DNA of 64,000 bases from JAHRAW01 sp965243285 (lineage in GTDB: Bacteria; Pseudomonadota; Gammaproteobacteria; Arenicellales; Poriferihabitantaceae). Both the position numbers and the translations under genes were made by a program. The notes under the pieces were generated by a model that saw nothing but the letters and a program-made list of their open reading frames with translations, was not told the DNA's origin and did no database searches. The DNA lies in NCBI GenBank assembly GCA_965243285.1, contig OZ251537.1, forward strand, positions 248,001 to 312,000. The letters run 5' to 3'. Shown one piece after another: positions 1 through 7,805 of this stretch (the first letter of the stretch is position 1; each line of letters starts with the position of its first letter).

Positions 1-774
1 GCCAAGGATATTTGGACGCTGCCGGCGTGGGAAAAGCGCGAAAAACTCGCCCACTGCCGCTGGCTGACCACCTGCACCCGCGCCAATTTAGTGCACTTAC
101 AGGCACTGACCGATGCGCCGCACAAGGTTTCGTTGAATTATCACGGCCTCAATCTGGCGTCATTTTCCGCCGCTTCGCCCCGCCAGTCACGCCGCGCCGG
201 GGCGGCCGACGGCGTCGCCGGCGTGGTGCGCATCCTCAGCGTCGGCCGCGTCGTCGCCAAAAAGGGCTATCGCGGCTTGTTAGATGCATTGGCGGCGCTG
301 CCGCCGGCGTTGCGCTGGCAATTCACCCACATCGGCGCCGGCCCGCTGCTGCCCGATTGCCAGCACCACGCCGCCACGCTCGGCCTCGCCGACAAAATCC
401 GTTGGCTCGGCGCGCAATCCGGCCACGCGGTGCTGGCCCAATACCGCCGCGCGGATTTTTTCGTGCTCAACTGCCGCATCGAAGCGGACGGCGACCGCGA
501 CGGCTTGCCCAATGTGTTGGTGGAAGCGCAAGCCCTCGCCCTGGCGGCGCTGGCCACGCGCATCTCCGGCATCCCCGAGCTCATCGAACACGATGTAAAC
601 GGCTTGTTAGTCGCCGCCGACGACCGCCCGGCCCTCACCGCCGCCCTGCAGCGCTTAATCACCGAGCCCGCGCTACGCCACCGGCTGGGCACCGCCGGCC
701 GCGCCGTGGTGTACGAGCGCTTCGACATGACCGACAATTTTCGCCAACTCTTGGAAAAAGTGACCGACGGCTGA
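1..774 (+). CDS. GT4 glycosyltransferase, C-terminal part (5' end outside window)
   Basis: The frame is open to base 1, so only the last 257 residues of a GT-B fold glycosyltransferase are visible. The C-terminal Rossmann domain is clear: ILSVGRVVAKKGY starts the donor-binding domain. DGLPNVLVEA is the usual EX7E motif with Asp replacing the first Glu, as seen in WcaL-like family 4 enzymes. SGIPELIEHDVNGLLV follows. The family transfers a sugar from a nucleotide donor onto a growing surface polysaccharide. Further glycan genes at 1896-6544 suggest one surface-polysaccharide locus interrupted by panB. Acceptor and donor cannot be told from the sequence. Confidence 0.85.
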   Translation, partial: AKDIWTLPAWEKREKLAHCRWLTTCTRANLVHLQALTDAPHKVSLNYHGLNLASFSAASPRQSRRAGAADGVAGVVRILSVGRVVAKKGYRGLLDALAALPPALRWQFTHIGAGPLLPDCQHHAATLGLADKIRWLGAQSGHAVLAQYRRADFFVLNCRIEADGDRDGLPNVLVEAQALALAALATRISGIPELIEHDVNGLLVAADDRPALTAALQRLITEPALRHRLGTAGRAVVYERFDMTDNFRQLLEKVTDG

Positions 775-815
775 ATTTAACCCACCTCTATAGCGCTCAA
801 TCCCGCCCCAACATT

Positions 816-1634
816 TCACACATAGCAATGCGCTGGCGCGGGAAATGCGCCCGATTTGACTTCCGCTACATAATCAGCCAACGCGCCTTGGGCGCCGCCG
901 CTGTTGCCGTGTAAATAATTTTTGACGAATTGGGCGGTTTTGCCCGGGTATAGCCCCAGCAGGTCGTGCCACACCAAAATCTGCCCATCCACATCTGGCC
1001 CGGCGCCGATGCCGATAACCGGCACCTCCAACGCCGCCGCCAGGCGCCCGCCGAGCGCCGCCGGCACGCATTCGATGAGAATCAAACTGGCCCCGGCCTG
1101 CTGTAACACCAGCGCCTCGTCGATAATCGCCTGCCCTTTGGCCGGGTCGCGCCCTTGCACGCGATAGCCGCCGAGGTGGTTTACGGATTGCGGCGTCAGC
1201 CCCATGTGGGCGCACACCGGAATGCCGCGTTCGGCCAATAACCGCGCCGTTTCGGCCAGCCAGGCGCCGCCTTCGAGTTTGACTATTTGCGCCCCCTCGC
1301 GCATCAAAATGGCGGCGTTTTCCAAACTTTTGGCTTCGCAGTAATAACTCATAAACGGCAAATCCGCCATCAACAACGAGCCGCAGTTGCCACGCCGCGC
1401 GCACCGCACATGGTAGGCGGTGTCTTCGATGGTGACCGGCAAACTGCTGTCATGCCCTTGAATGACCATGCCGAGGGAATCGCCGACCAGCAACACCTCG
1501 ATACCGGCGGCGCTGGCGGCATAGGCGCCGCAATAATCGTACGCCGTCAGCGCGGCGATTTTTTCGCCGTCGGCTTTCATGCGCTGCAACACATTTACGG
1601 TGATTTTTGCGGCGCGATGCGATGCGATGGACAT
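816..1634 (-). CDS. panB: 3-methyl-2-oxobutanoate hydroxymethyltransferase
   Basis: PanB (272 residues, normal length) makes ketopantoate from 2-oxoisovalerate and 5,10-methylene-tetrahydrofolate, the first step of pantothenate and CoA synthesis in the cytoplasm. The TIM-barrel signatures are present: LLVGDSLGMVIQG carries the metal-binding Asp, MADLPFMSY the second Asp, and VKLEGG the Glu ligand. LILIECVPA carries the catalytic Glu. The usual partner panC is not in the window, so panB is a lone gene between two glycosyltransferases, transcribed divergently from the one at 1896. The later CoA steps coaD and coaE occur elsewhere in the window. Confidence 0.95.
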   Translation of the reverse strand: MSIASHRAAKITVNVLQRMKADGEKIAALTAYDYCGAYAASAAGIEVLLVGDSLGMVIQGHDSSLPVTIEDTAYHVRCARRGNCGSLLMADLPFMSYYCEAKSLENAAILMREGAQIVKLEGGAWLAETARLLAERGIPVCAHMGLTPQSVNHLGGYRVQGRDPAKGQAIIDEALVLQQAGASLILIECVPAALGGRLAAALEVPVIGIGAGPDVDGQILVWHDLLGLYPGKTAQFVKNYLHGNSGGAQGALADYVAEVKSGAFPAPAHCYV

Positions 1635-1660
1635 GGCGAAACCTCGGCTAATGATGGGCG

Positions 1661-1690
1661 TTATATACCGAAATCTGCTCGGTGGATTGA
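1661..1690 (+). repeat. Short dispersed motif TTATATACC(T/G)AAAYCYGC
   Basis: This lies in the 261-bp divergent spacer between panB and the glycosyltransferase at 1896. The stretch TTATATACCGAAATCTGC, followed by a CGGTGG-like tail, recurs at 9969-9999 and 60086-60118 with few differences. All three copies lie in intergenic DNA. It may be a relic end of a mobile element or a regulatory site; the sequence does not decide. Confidence 0.5.
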
Positions 1691-1895
1691 TGTTTTTCGC
1701 AGCCCCCGAGGTTATCGAGCAAGCGCTATGTTGAGGTCGATAAACCGGCCCAGGTAAGCGGCCAACACCAATGAATTTAAGTGCGGCAATTCGCTAATGA
1801 TATTATCACGTAGCCGCCACGATGCCGCCTTTATCGATTAGCCGGCCGCCAGCGCCGGCCGCGAAATCCGCCCTGCCCCGCCCGTTTATCGCTCC

Positions 1896-3065
1896 ATGCG
1901 CGCTCCGACCCTCGCCTTTTACGCGCCGCTGAAATCGCCGCGCCATCCGCGCCCCTCCGGCGACCGGCAGATAGCGCAATGGTTTATGGCGGCGCTGAAA
2001 CAGGCCGGCTGGGCAGTGGAATTGGCCAGCGAACTGCGCGCTTGGGAAGGCGCCGGCGACGCCGCCCGCCAAGCCGACATCGAAGCCAGCGCTGGCCACG
2101 CCGCCGTCAGTTTGCTCGAAACCTACCGCCGCCGCCCGCCCGCCGAGCGCCCGCGTTGCTGGTTCACCTATCACCTGTATCACAAAGCGCCGGATTGGAT
2201 AGGCCCCGCGGTCAGCGCGGCGCTCAACATTCCCTATGTGCTGGCCGAGGCCTCGGCGGCGGCCAAGCAGCGCCACGGCCCATGGCGCGCCGGCTACGCC
2301 CAATCCCTAGTCGCGATTCGCCAAGCCGCGGCGATTTTTAACCTAAACCCGCGTGATTTGCCGGCCCTTTTGCCAATCGCGCGCAACGCCGAGGTGGTGG
2401 CGCCGCTAAAACCCTTCGCCGACCTCCCAGCGCCGCCGGCCGGCCCGCAAAGCCGCTGGCGCCACCGCCGCGAACTCGCCGCCGCCCAGCATATAGACGC
2501 CGACCCCTACTGGCTGGCGTGCGTCGCCATGATGCGCGCCGACAGCAAACTCGATTCCTATCGCATTCTCGCCGACACGGTGGCGGCGTTGGAGCGCGAT
2601 GATTGGCGGCTGCTGGTGGTCGGCGATGGCGCGGCCCAATCCGCCGTGATGGATTTATTCGCCAATCGCCCTCGTTCTCGCCCTCGCCAAGTTCATTTTT
2701 TAGGGCGTCGCGGGGCGGATTTTATCTACCCGCTCATGCGCGCCAGCGACCTACTGGTATGGCCGGCGCGCAACGAAGCCCTCGGCATGGCGGCGCTCGA
2801 AGCGCTCGCCTGCGGCCTGCCGGTAGTAGCCGGCGACAGCGGCGGCATCGCCGGCATAGTCGCCCACCAACGCACCGGATTATTGTTACACCACGCTAAC
2901 GACCGCGACTTAGCCGCCGCCATGGCGCGCGCCATCGATAACCTGCTAGCCGACCCGGCCACGCTGCACCGCATGTCGGTCGCCTCCACGGTCGCTTATC
3001 GGCGCCGCCACCACATCGATATCGCCGCCGCCGCCATCGGCAAAGTGTTGGCCAAACTCACTTGA
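1896..3065 (+). CDS. GT4 family glycosyltransferase
   Basis: A 389-residue GT-B glycosyltransferase. The C-terminal donor-binding half carries RVHFLGRRG-like and ASDLLVWPARNEALGMAALE segments. The EX7E pair sits in EALGMAALE, followed by ACGLPVVAGDSGGI and the conserved hydrophobic turn. The N-terminal half begins MRAPTLAFYAPLKSP, the first strand of the acceptor domain. No membrane segment is visible, so it is a cytoplasmic or peripheral enzyme of surface-glycan assembly. It converges on the deacetylase and the two COG4671 genes (3253-6544), which very likely act on the same polymer. Sugar specificity is unknown. Confidence 0.85.
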   Translation: MRAPTLAFYAPLKSPRHPRPSGDRQIAQWFMAALKQAGWAVELASELRAWEGAGDAARQADIEASAGHAAVSLLETYRRRPPAERPRCWFTYHLYHKAPDWIGPAVSAALNIPYVLAEASAAAKQRHGPWRAGYAQSLVAIRQAAAIFNLNPRDLPALLPIARNAEVVAPLKPFADLPAPPAGPQSRWRHRRELAAAQHIDADPYWLACVAMMRADSKLDSYRILADTVAALERDDWRLLVVGDGAAQSAVMDLFANRPRSRPRQVHFLGRRGADFIYPLMRASDLLVWPARNEALGMAALEALACGLPVVAGDSGGIAGIVAHQRTGLLLHHANDRDLAAAMARAIDNLLADPATLHRMSVASTVAYRRRHHIDIAAAAIGKVLAKLT

Positions 3066-3116
3066 TGCGAGTGCCGAATCGATAACAAATAGCATTCGTT
3101 TTGAAAATACATACCG

Positions 3117-3133
3117 AAGTCGCGACTTTTTTT
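3117..3133. terminator. Palindrome plus T-run between convergent genes
   Basis: AAGTCGCGACTT is a 12-bp perfect palindrome running into seven T residues, with further copies of CGACTT just downstream. It lies between the convergent stop codons at 3065 and 3253, where a terminator is expected. The palindrome has no loop bases, so it would have to fold with a shortened stem; the call is tentative. Confidence 0.4.
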
Positions 3134-3252
3134 ATCGACTTAGTCGACTTGACCGCTGCCCCGTAACCGTCGCTTTGTATCGATATAACGCTGCTCGCCG
3201 GCGCCACTATCAATACAAATATCGCCCAAAATTTTCGCTGCCGCCGAGCGCC

Positions 3253-4038
3253 CTACTCGGCAAAAATCGCCGCCGCGGTTTTCCATTTCACCGCCGGGTG
3301 GTCGTCCAACGCCGCCAGTAGTTGCGCCAAAAATTCCCAGGTCGCGGCGTCGTGTACCAAATGATGCGTCAAAATGCCGGTGGGTTCGGCGCTGTCGTGC
3401 TGGCCGAGGCGGCGGCCGCGCAGGTGCGTAGTCAGCGCCTCGATGGCGCGCGGCGCGCCGATAAAACACCGCCCGTCTTTCCAGTCGATGAGATCCACAT
3501 GGGTATTGGCGGCGCGCAGCCCCGGCGCCGGCACAGCGGCGGCGCGCGGCGCGAAGGTGGAGATGCCGATGAAGCCGGCGGCCGGCAGTTTAGCCACCAG
3601 CGGCGCGGCGATGCGGTTCCACGGCGGCGTCAGCACGGCGACAAATTGCGCCTCGAAGGCGGCGCGCAAAGTGTCGCGCCCCTGCGCCAGTTCATCGCCG
3701 ATGGCAGCCGCCGCGCGGTGGTCGCCAAGTTCGGATTTTTTTTCGCCGGCCGGGGCGTAATTGGCGTGCGCGAAGCCATGCTGCAACACCGCCACCGCCG
3801 TCAGCGCCTTGATGCGCGCCGCCAGATTCGCCGCCAAGCCATGCGGGATAACCGCCAACGCCAGCGGCGCGTGGTATTGGCGCGCCAACGCCAGCGCGCG
3901 GTCGAGGGGCGGCGAAGCGGCCTGCGCGTCATCATCGCGCCACCAAAAAGTCGCCGCCACGCCGTCAAAATTCCATTGATCCAACTCAGCGTACAGAGCA
4001 TCCAGCCAAGCGTTCATCGGCATTGCGGGCGTGGGCAT
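3253..4038 (-). CDS. Polysaccharide deacetylase-like protein
   Basis: About 261 residues from the ATG at 4038; ATG codons at 4023 and 4017 and a TTG at 4065 are alternatives. Motifs fit the NodB/polysaccharide deacetylase fold: FWWRDDDA near the N-terminus (metal-binding and catalytic Asp residues), QHGFAHANYAP for the His motif, LTPPWNR for the wall motif with Trp and Arg, and LTHHLVHD near the end. The family removes acyl groups from sugar polymers. It sits directly downstream of two COG4671 glycosyltransferase genes on the same strand, a grouping seen in other Proteobacteria. There is no signal peptide, so a cytoplasmic substrate is more likely than a periplasmic one. Confidence 0.75.
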   Translation of the reverse strand: MPTPAMPMNAWLDALYAELDQWNFDGVAATFWWRDDDAQAASPPLDRALALARQYHAPLALAVIPHGLAANLAARIKALTAVAVLQHGFAHANYAPAGEKKSELGDHRAAAAIGDELAQGRDTLRAAFEAQFVAVLTPPWNRIAAPLVAKLPAAGFIGISTFAPRAAAVPAPGLRAANTHVDLIDWKDGRCFIGAPRAIEALTTHLRGRRLGQHDSAEPTGILTHHLVHDAATWEFLAQLLAALDDHPAVKWKTAAAIFAE

Positions 4039-4090
4039 GGGTTCAAGGGCATAGGTGGTGGTCAACTTAAAGGACCGCGGCGGGTATGGA

Positions 4091-5332
4091 TTAGGGGGCG
4101 CGCCTGGCTTGCAGTTGCTGCTCGATGAATCGGGCGCTCGCCGGGCCGCCGTTTAAATTCAGCGGCGTGGCGGCTACCTCCGATGCGGCGGCGGCGTCCA
4201 CGGCCGCGGCGAGGCTGGCGGCGTTCAAATCCGCTTCGCGCAGCAGCGTGGCGCGGCCGAGGGCGGCGAATTTTTCGGCGCGCTGGGTCTGCTCGGTTTC
4301 GCCGTGCTGGGCAAATGGGATTAGCACGGCGCGACAGGCGGCGGCGACAATATCCAACACGGTGTTATAGCCGGCTTGGGAAACCGACACCGCGCAGGCC
4401 GCGAGCAGGGCTGGGAAATCGGCGCGATGGCGCTCCACTATTAGCCCGCCGCCGGCCTGGCGATGCAGGGCATCGAAATCGGCGGCCGCCATGGCGGCGC
4501 CGGTCAACAACCGCCATGGGCGAGCTTTTAAGGCGCTACGGCCGCGGGCGGCGAGCGCGGTTTGTAATAATTCAAAGCCGACCGCGCCGCCGCCGGCGGA
4601 GATGATGACTTCGCCAGCGCGCTGGGCTGGCGCCGAACTGCCGGTCGGCGCGGCGACATCCGCCGCATGCCCGGCTGGCGCATGCCCGGCTGGCGCATGC
4701 CCGGCTGGCGCATGCAGATAGCCGGAATAAAATATTTTATCGCCGCTTGCGCCTAATTGCGCAGCCAGGGGGAAGGTCTCGGCCAAAGTCACCACCGCCG
4801 GGTCGGCGTGCACCAACACGTGGTCGAACCACGCCGCCACCTCAGCCACCGTTTGCCGATAGCGCGCCGCGCTGCGGGTTTGCAAAATATCGCGCACCGA
4901 GCACAGCCGCAATGGACGCGGTCGCATGGCACTTAGCCTCTGCATCAGCGCCGCTAATTCGGCCTGCAAGGCGCGCCGACCGAAGGGAAAAGTTTCGACC
5001 ACTATGGCATCGGGCGCATCAGGCGCGTCGGCCGCCGCCACCTGCAGCAACTGCGCGGCACGACGCTCCAGATAGGCCGGCGACGCCGGCGCGCCGCTGG
5101 CCTCCAACAAGGTGGTGAAATCCCCGGCCGCGGCATGCAACGGCGGCAATTGGCGCAGCGCATAGCGCGGGTCGGGCGGCGCGGGCGGCGCCGGGCCGCC
5201 GGAAATCAACACCACCTCATGCCCGCCATCCGCCAAACACGCCGCCAATGCCTTCATCCGCACCAAGTGCCCGCTGCCTAACAAATGCTGCGCATAGAGG
5301 TGAATCCGATATTGCGGGGGCGATTTTTTCAC
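4091..5332 (-). CDS. MurG-like glycosyltransferase, COG4671-type (copy A)
   Basis: A 413-residue GT-B protein starting at a GTG. The glycine-rich first loop HLLGSGHLVRMKALAACL and the late SQAGYNTVLDIVAA / AVLIPFAQHGETEQ region match the MurG/UDP-glycosyltransferase C-terminal donor site. It is a paralogue of the next gene upstream, with 21 bp between them, so the two probably form a co-transcribed pair with the deacetylase. A run of PAGHA pentapeptides (about residues 207-221) breaks the middle of the protein and comes from a 15-bp tandem repeat. Its place in the glycan pathway is inferred from context only. Confidence 0.75.
   Translation of the reverse strand: MKKSPPQYRIHLYAQHLLGSGHLVRMKALAACLADGGHEVVLISGGPAPPAPPDPRYALRQLPPLHAAAGDFTTLLEASGAPASPAYLERRAAQLLQVAAADAPDAPDAIVVETFPFGRRALQAELAALMQRLSAMRPRPLRLCSVRDILQTRSAARYRQTVAEVAAWFDHVLVHADPAVVTLAETFPLAAQLGASGDKIFYSGYLHAPAGHAPAGHAPAGHAADVAAPTGSSAPAQRAGEVIISAGGGAVGFELLQTALAARGRSALKARPWRLLTGAAMAAADFDALHRQAGGGLIVERHRADFPALLAACAVSVSQAGYNTVLDIVAAACRAVLIPFAQHGETEQTQRAEKFAALGRATLLREADLNAASLAAAVDAAAASEVAATPLNLNGGPASARFIEQQLQARRAP
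4666..4710. repeat. Three 15-bp tandem repeats inside a glycosyltransferase gene
   Basis: The unit CATGCCCGGCTGGCG occurs three times head to tail without change. It is in frame and encodes PAGHA pentapeptides between the two Rossmann domains. Copy-number change by slippage would lengthen or shorten the linker without breaking the frame. Confidence 0.9.
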
Positions 5333-5353
5333 CGATGATGCGCGGGCGGCGGG

Positions 5354-6544
5354 CTATGTCACCTCACCGCCCAACATGGAAATGACGCGGGCGCTGACCT
5401 GCCCCATGCCGTCTAACATGCCGGGCAGCAGGCGCGGCGCTGGGCATGGTTGGGCGGTCAGATTCTCGAGTAGCGGCAACAAACCCTCGGCGGTGGCGGC
5501 GGCCGGCTCTAACATGGTGACCAAACCGAGCTCGGCGGCGCGACGGGCGCGGAGCAATTGCTCGGTGCGCGGCGTGAACCGCGGGATGATGATGGCCGGC
5601 TTGTTGAAACTCAATATCTCGCAGAAGGTGTTGTAGCCGCCCATGGCGACCAACCCGGCGGCGTTTTCGATCAAACTTTCCATGCGCGGGTGGTAATCGA
5701 GCACGGTGAGATTCGACATAGATTCGGCGCGGCGCTTGAACTGGGCGCGTTTTTCCTCATCCATAAACGGCCCCAACACCACTAACGCGGCGACCTCGAG
5801 GCGGCGGCTTTGCCACAGCGCTTGCAGCGATAATTCGACCATTTCCTCGCCATCTTTGCCGCCGCCGGGGGAAATCATGATATATGGGCGGTCCATGCGC
5901 AGCCCAAAAGCATCGTCTACCGAGGGGCGCTTGAGGTAGCCGGTGAAGATGGTTTTGCGGTGAATGTCGGCGCCCAAATCCAAATCGCGCAGCGGGTGGT
6001 AGAACGCCTCTAGCCCGTATACCCAGATTTCATCGTATAGCTCGCGCAGCGCCGGCAGCGCGGATTTTCGCCGCCATTCGAGGCGCAATGCGTCCGGGGC
6101 GTCGATGACATCGCGCAGCCCAAGCACCACCTTGACGCCGCGGTTGCGCAGCATTTTCAAGGTGGCGGCCACTTCGCCCTCCAGCCCTAAGGGTTCTTTG
6201 TCTACCAAAAATAAATCCGGCGAGAAGACCTCCGCGGTTTTGCGGATGATGGCCTCGCGCATGGCCATGGTCTGGTCTAAATCGATGTGCAGCCCCAACG
6301 AGGTGTAACTGCCGTCTTTGAGTTTGATGACCCCGGGGATGCGCACGAAATCGACGCGGGCGCGAAATTCAAAGCCGCCGATGACCGGCGAGCCGGACAG
6401 AATCAACACCGAAATGCCCTTGAAGCGCCCCACCAATTCATGGGCGATGGCGCGGCAACGGCGCAGGTGGCCTAAGCCAAAGGTGTCGTGGCTATAAATC
6501 AGCACCCGCGCGTTGTCCAAGCGGCTGGCGGGCGCGATAGTCAT
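5354..6544 (-). CDS. Predicted glycosyltransferase, COG4671-type (copy B)
   Basis: A 396-residue GT-B protein. The N-terminal YSHDTFGLGHLRRCRAIA loop is diagnostic of the COG4671 group and related to MurG. The C-terminal half has ISPGGGKDGEEMVELSL and GYNTFCEILSFNKPAIIIPR, where donor nucleotide sugar binding is expected. It is the first gene of the run 6544 to 3253. The family is widely annotated as a predicted glycosyltransferase with no settled substrate, so only a general role in glycan assembly is claimed. Confidence 0.8.
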   Translation of the reverse strand: MTIAPASRLDNARVLIYSHDTFGLGHLRRCRAIAHELVGRFKGISVLILSGSPVIGGFEFRARVDFVRIPGVIKLKDGSYTSLGLHIDLDQTMAMREAIIRKTAEVFSPDLFLVDKEPLGLEGEVAATLKMLRNRGVKVVLGLRDVIDAPDALRLEWRRKSALPALRELYDEIWVYGLEAFYHPLRDLDLGADIHRKTIFTGYLKRPSVDDAFGLRMDRPYIMISPGGGKDGEEMVELSLQALWQSRRLEVAALVVLGPFMDEEKRAQFKRRAESMSNLTVLDYHPRMESLIENAAGLVAMGGYNTFCEILSFNKPAIIIPRFTPRTEQLLRARRAAELGLVTMLEPAAATAEGLLPLLENLTAQPCPAPRLLPGMLDGMGQVSARVISMLGGEVT

Positions 6545-6650
6545 AGCGCGAGGCGGCGGTTAGCCAAACCGGCGGTCAAACGGCGGCGCGAAAAGATAAA
6601 GCGATTCGCTAACCGCCGCCGGGCGGGGGCCAGTGCCAGAGTCAGGGGGC

Positions 6651-7478
6651 TTAAGTGGGTTCTGGCGCGTCGGAATTTTGCGCGTCAGAATCTTGTCCGT
6701 CAGAATCCTGCGCATCCGAATCTTGTTCGCTGGAATCTTGTTCACCAGAATCCTGCCCGTCGGAATCCTGCCCGCCGGCATCGAACAGCAGCACCATGGC
6801 TTGTAACAGTTGGGCGACTTTTTCCGCATCTTGCTTGCGTTCGACCCATTCGAACTCGGTGGCTTTGTTTTTATTGGCGAATTCGTTGGCGATTTTTTCG
6901 CGGCCGCGATGGGTAACATACACCTCGGTGGTTTTTTGCGCGTTGCGCGCCAGGCGCACATTGAATTTATCCACCGCGGTGCGTCTGGCGATGAAAGACG
7001 ACAATATATTGGCCACCGACGACACGATGCCGCGTTGCGCGTTTTTGTCGGCGCTGCGGGCGAACCAATCGGTCTCCATCAGCCCGGATTCTGGTTGTTG
7101 CAGCACTAGAGCGATGCCCTCGAAGGCCCAGAATTCGGTCAATTTGCGCCACACCACTGCGGCATCGGCGTCCACACTAAGCCAAGATTTGCCGCCCTCG
7201 GTGTGAATCGTGGCGCCGATAATTTCCGGTAACACGCGCGACGCCACCGAGGTGGCGGAATCGGCATGATTGGCTTGCACCTTGTCGCTGGCGGTGGCCA
7301 GCAAATCCGGCGGAATCTCCAACGAGGCGCGGCTGTTGCCACCGCCGCCGCCGGAAAATATTGACCCACTGATGCGCGAATCTTTGCCCTGTTTGGCTTC
7401 GATGTTCTTGTCGCCCGATGAACACGACGATATCAAAGCGGCGGCGACGACAAAGCCTAAAACGCGGAATCTAATCAT
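6651..7478 (-). CDS. bamC: BamC-like outer-membrane assembly lipoprotein
   Basis: From the ATG at 7478 the product has about 275 residues and begins with a lipoprotein signal MIRFRVLGFVVAAALISSC; the Cys is the lipidated residue. The N-terminal unstructured stretch SLEIPPDLL is the part of BamC that binds BamD. Two helix-grip domains follow (LSVDADAAVVWRKLTEFW ... LMETDWF is typical). BamC is an accessory of the BAM complex that inserts beta-barrel proteins into the outer membrane. The last 40 or so residues are an odd acidic GQDSD-type repeat tail not found in usual BamC. The usual upstream neighbour dapA is absent. Confidence 0.85.
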   Translation of the reverse strand: MIRFRVLGFVVAAALISSCSSGDKNIEAKQGKDSRISGSIFSGGGGGNSRASLEIPPDLLATASDKVQANHADSATSVASRVLPEIIGATIHTEGGKSWLSVDADAAVVWRKLTEFWAFEGIALVLQQPESGLMETDWFARSADKNAQRGIVSSVANILSSFIARRTAVDKFNVRLARNAQKTTEVYVTHRGREKIANEFANKNKATEFEWVERKQDAEKVAQLLQAMVLLFDAGGQDSDGQDSGEQDSSEQDSDAQDSDGQDSDAQNSDAPEPT

Positions 7479-7805
7479 GGATGGAAGCACCGAATAGTAA
7501 ATGCGCAAATGTTGGCGGGTGGGCGAGGCACAGAATCGAGGTTCGAATCAATCTTTGGAGCAATATTTGAAGCAACGCCCATCGCGGCGTTTCGGCAGCG
7601 CAATCTATCATATCCGCGCCCGCCGATGCGGCTTCAGGCGCCGTGAAATGCGCGCCAGCCATGTTACATGGTTGATATCGAATGGTTCGTATTGCATAAA
7701 CCATGCCACATGGCGATGGCGGGTGGCGAACACCGACTCATGTACATGAGTCATGTACATGACTCATGTTATATGCCAGCGCCGACATGCCAGCAACAAT
7801 CCCCG
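7479..7805. other. Spacer upstream of bamC with a 26-bp perfect palindrome
   Basis: No gene is visible in these 327 bases. At 7744-7769 there is a 26-bp perfect palindrome centred between 7756 and 7757 (core GAGTCATGTACATGACTC). It lies just after the stop of the sulfotransferase gene and about 270 bp before bamC. No T-run follows, so a protein-binding operator or a cruciform is more likely than an intrinsic terminator. Confidence 0.7.

Noticed and set aside
12..914. 300-codon Arg/Pro-rich frame over the first glycosyltransferase
   Set aside because: It is an out-of-frame shadow in GC-rich DNA; the glycosyltransferase frame carries clear family motifs.
7531..7560. tRNA-like GGTTCGAATC sequence
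   Set aside because: The bases on either side do not form a T-stem and no acceptor or anticodon arm can be built.
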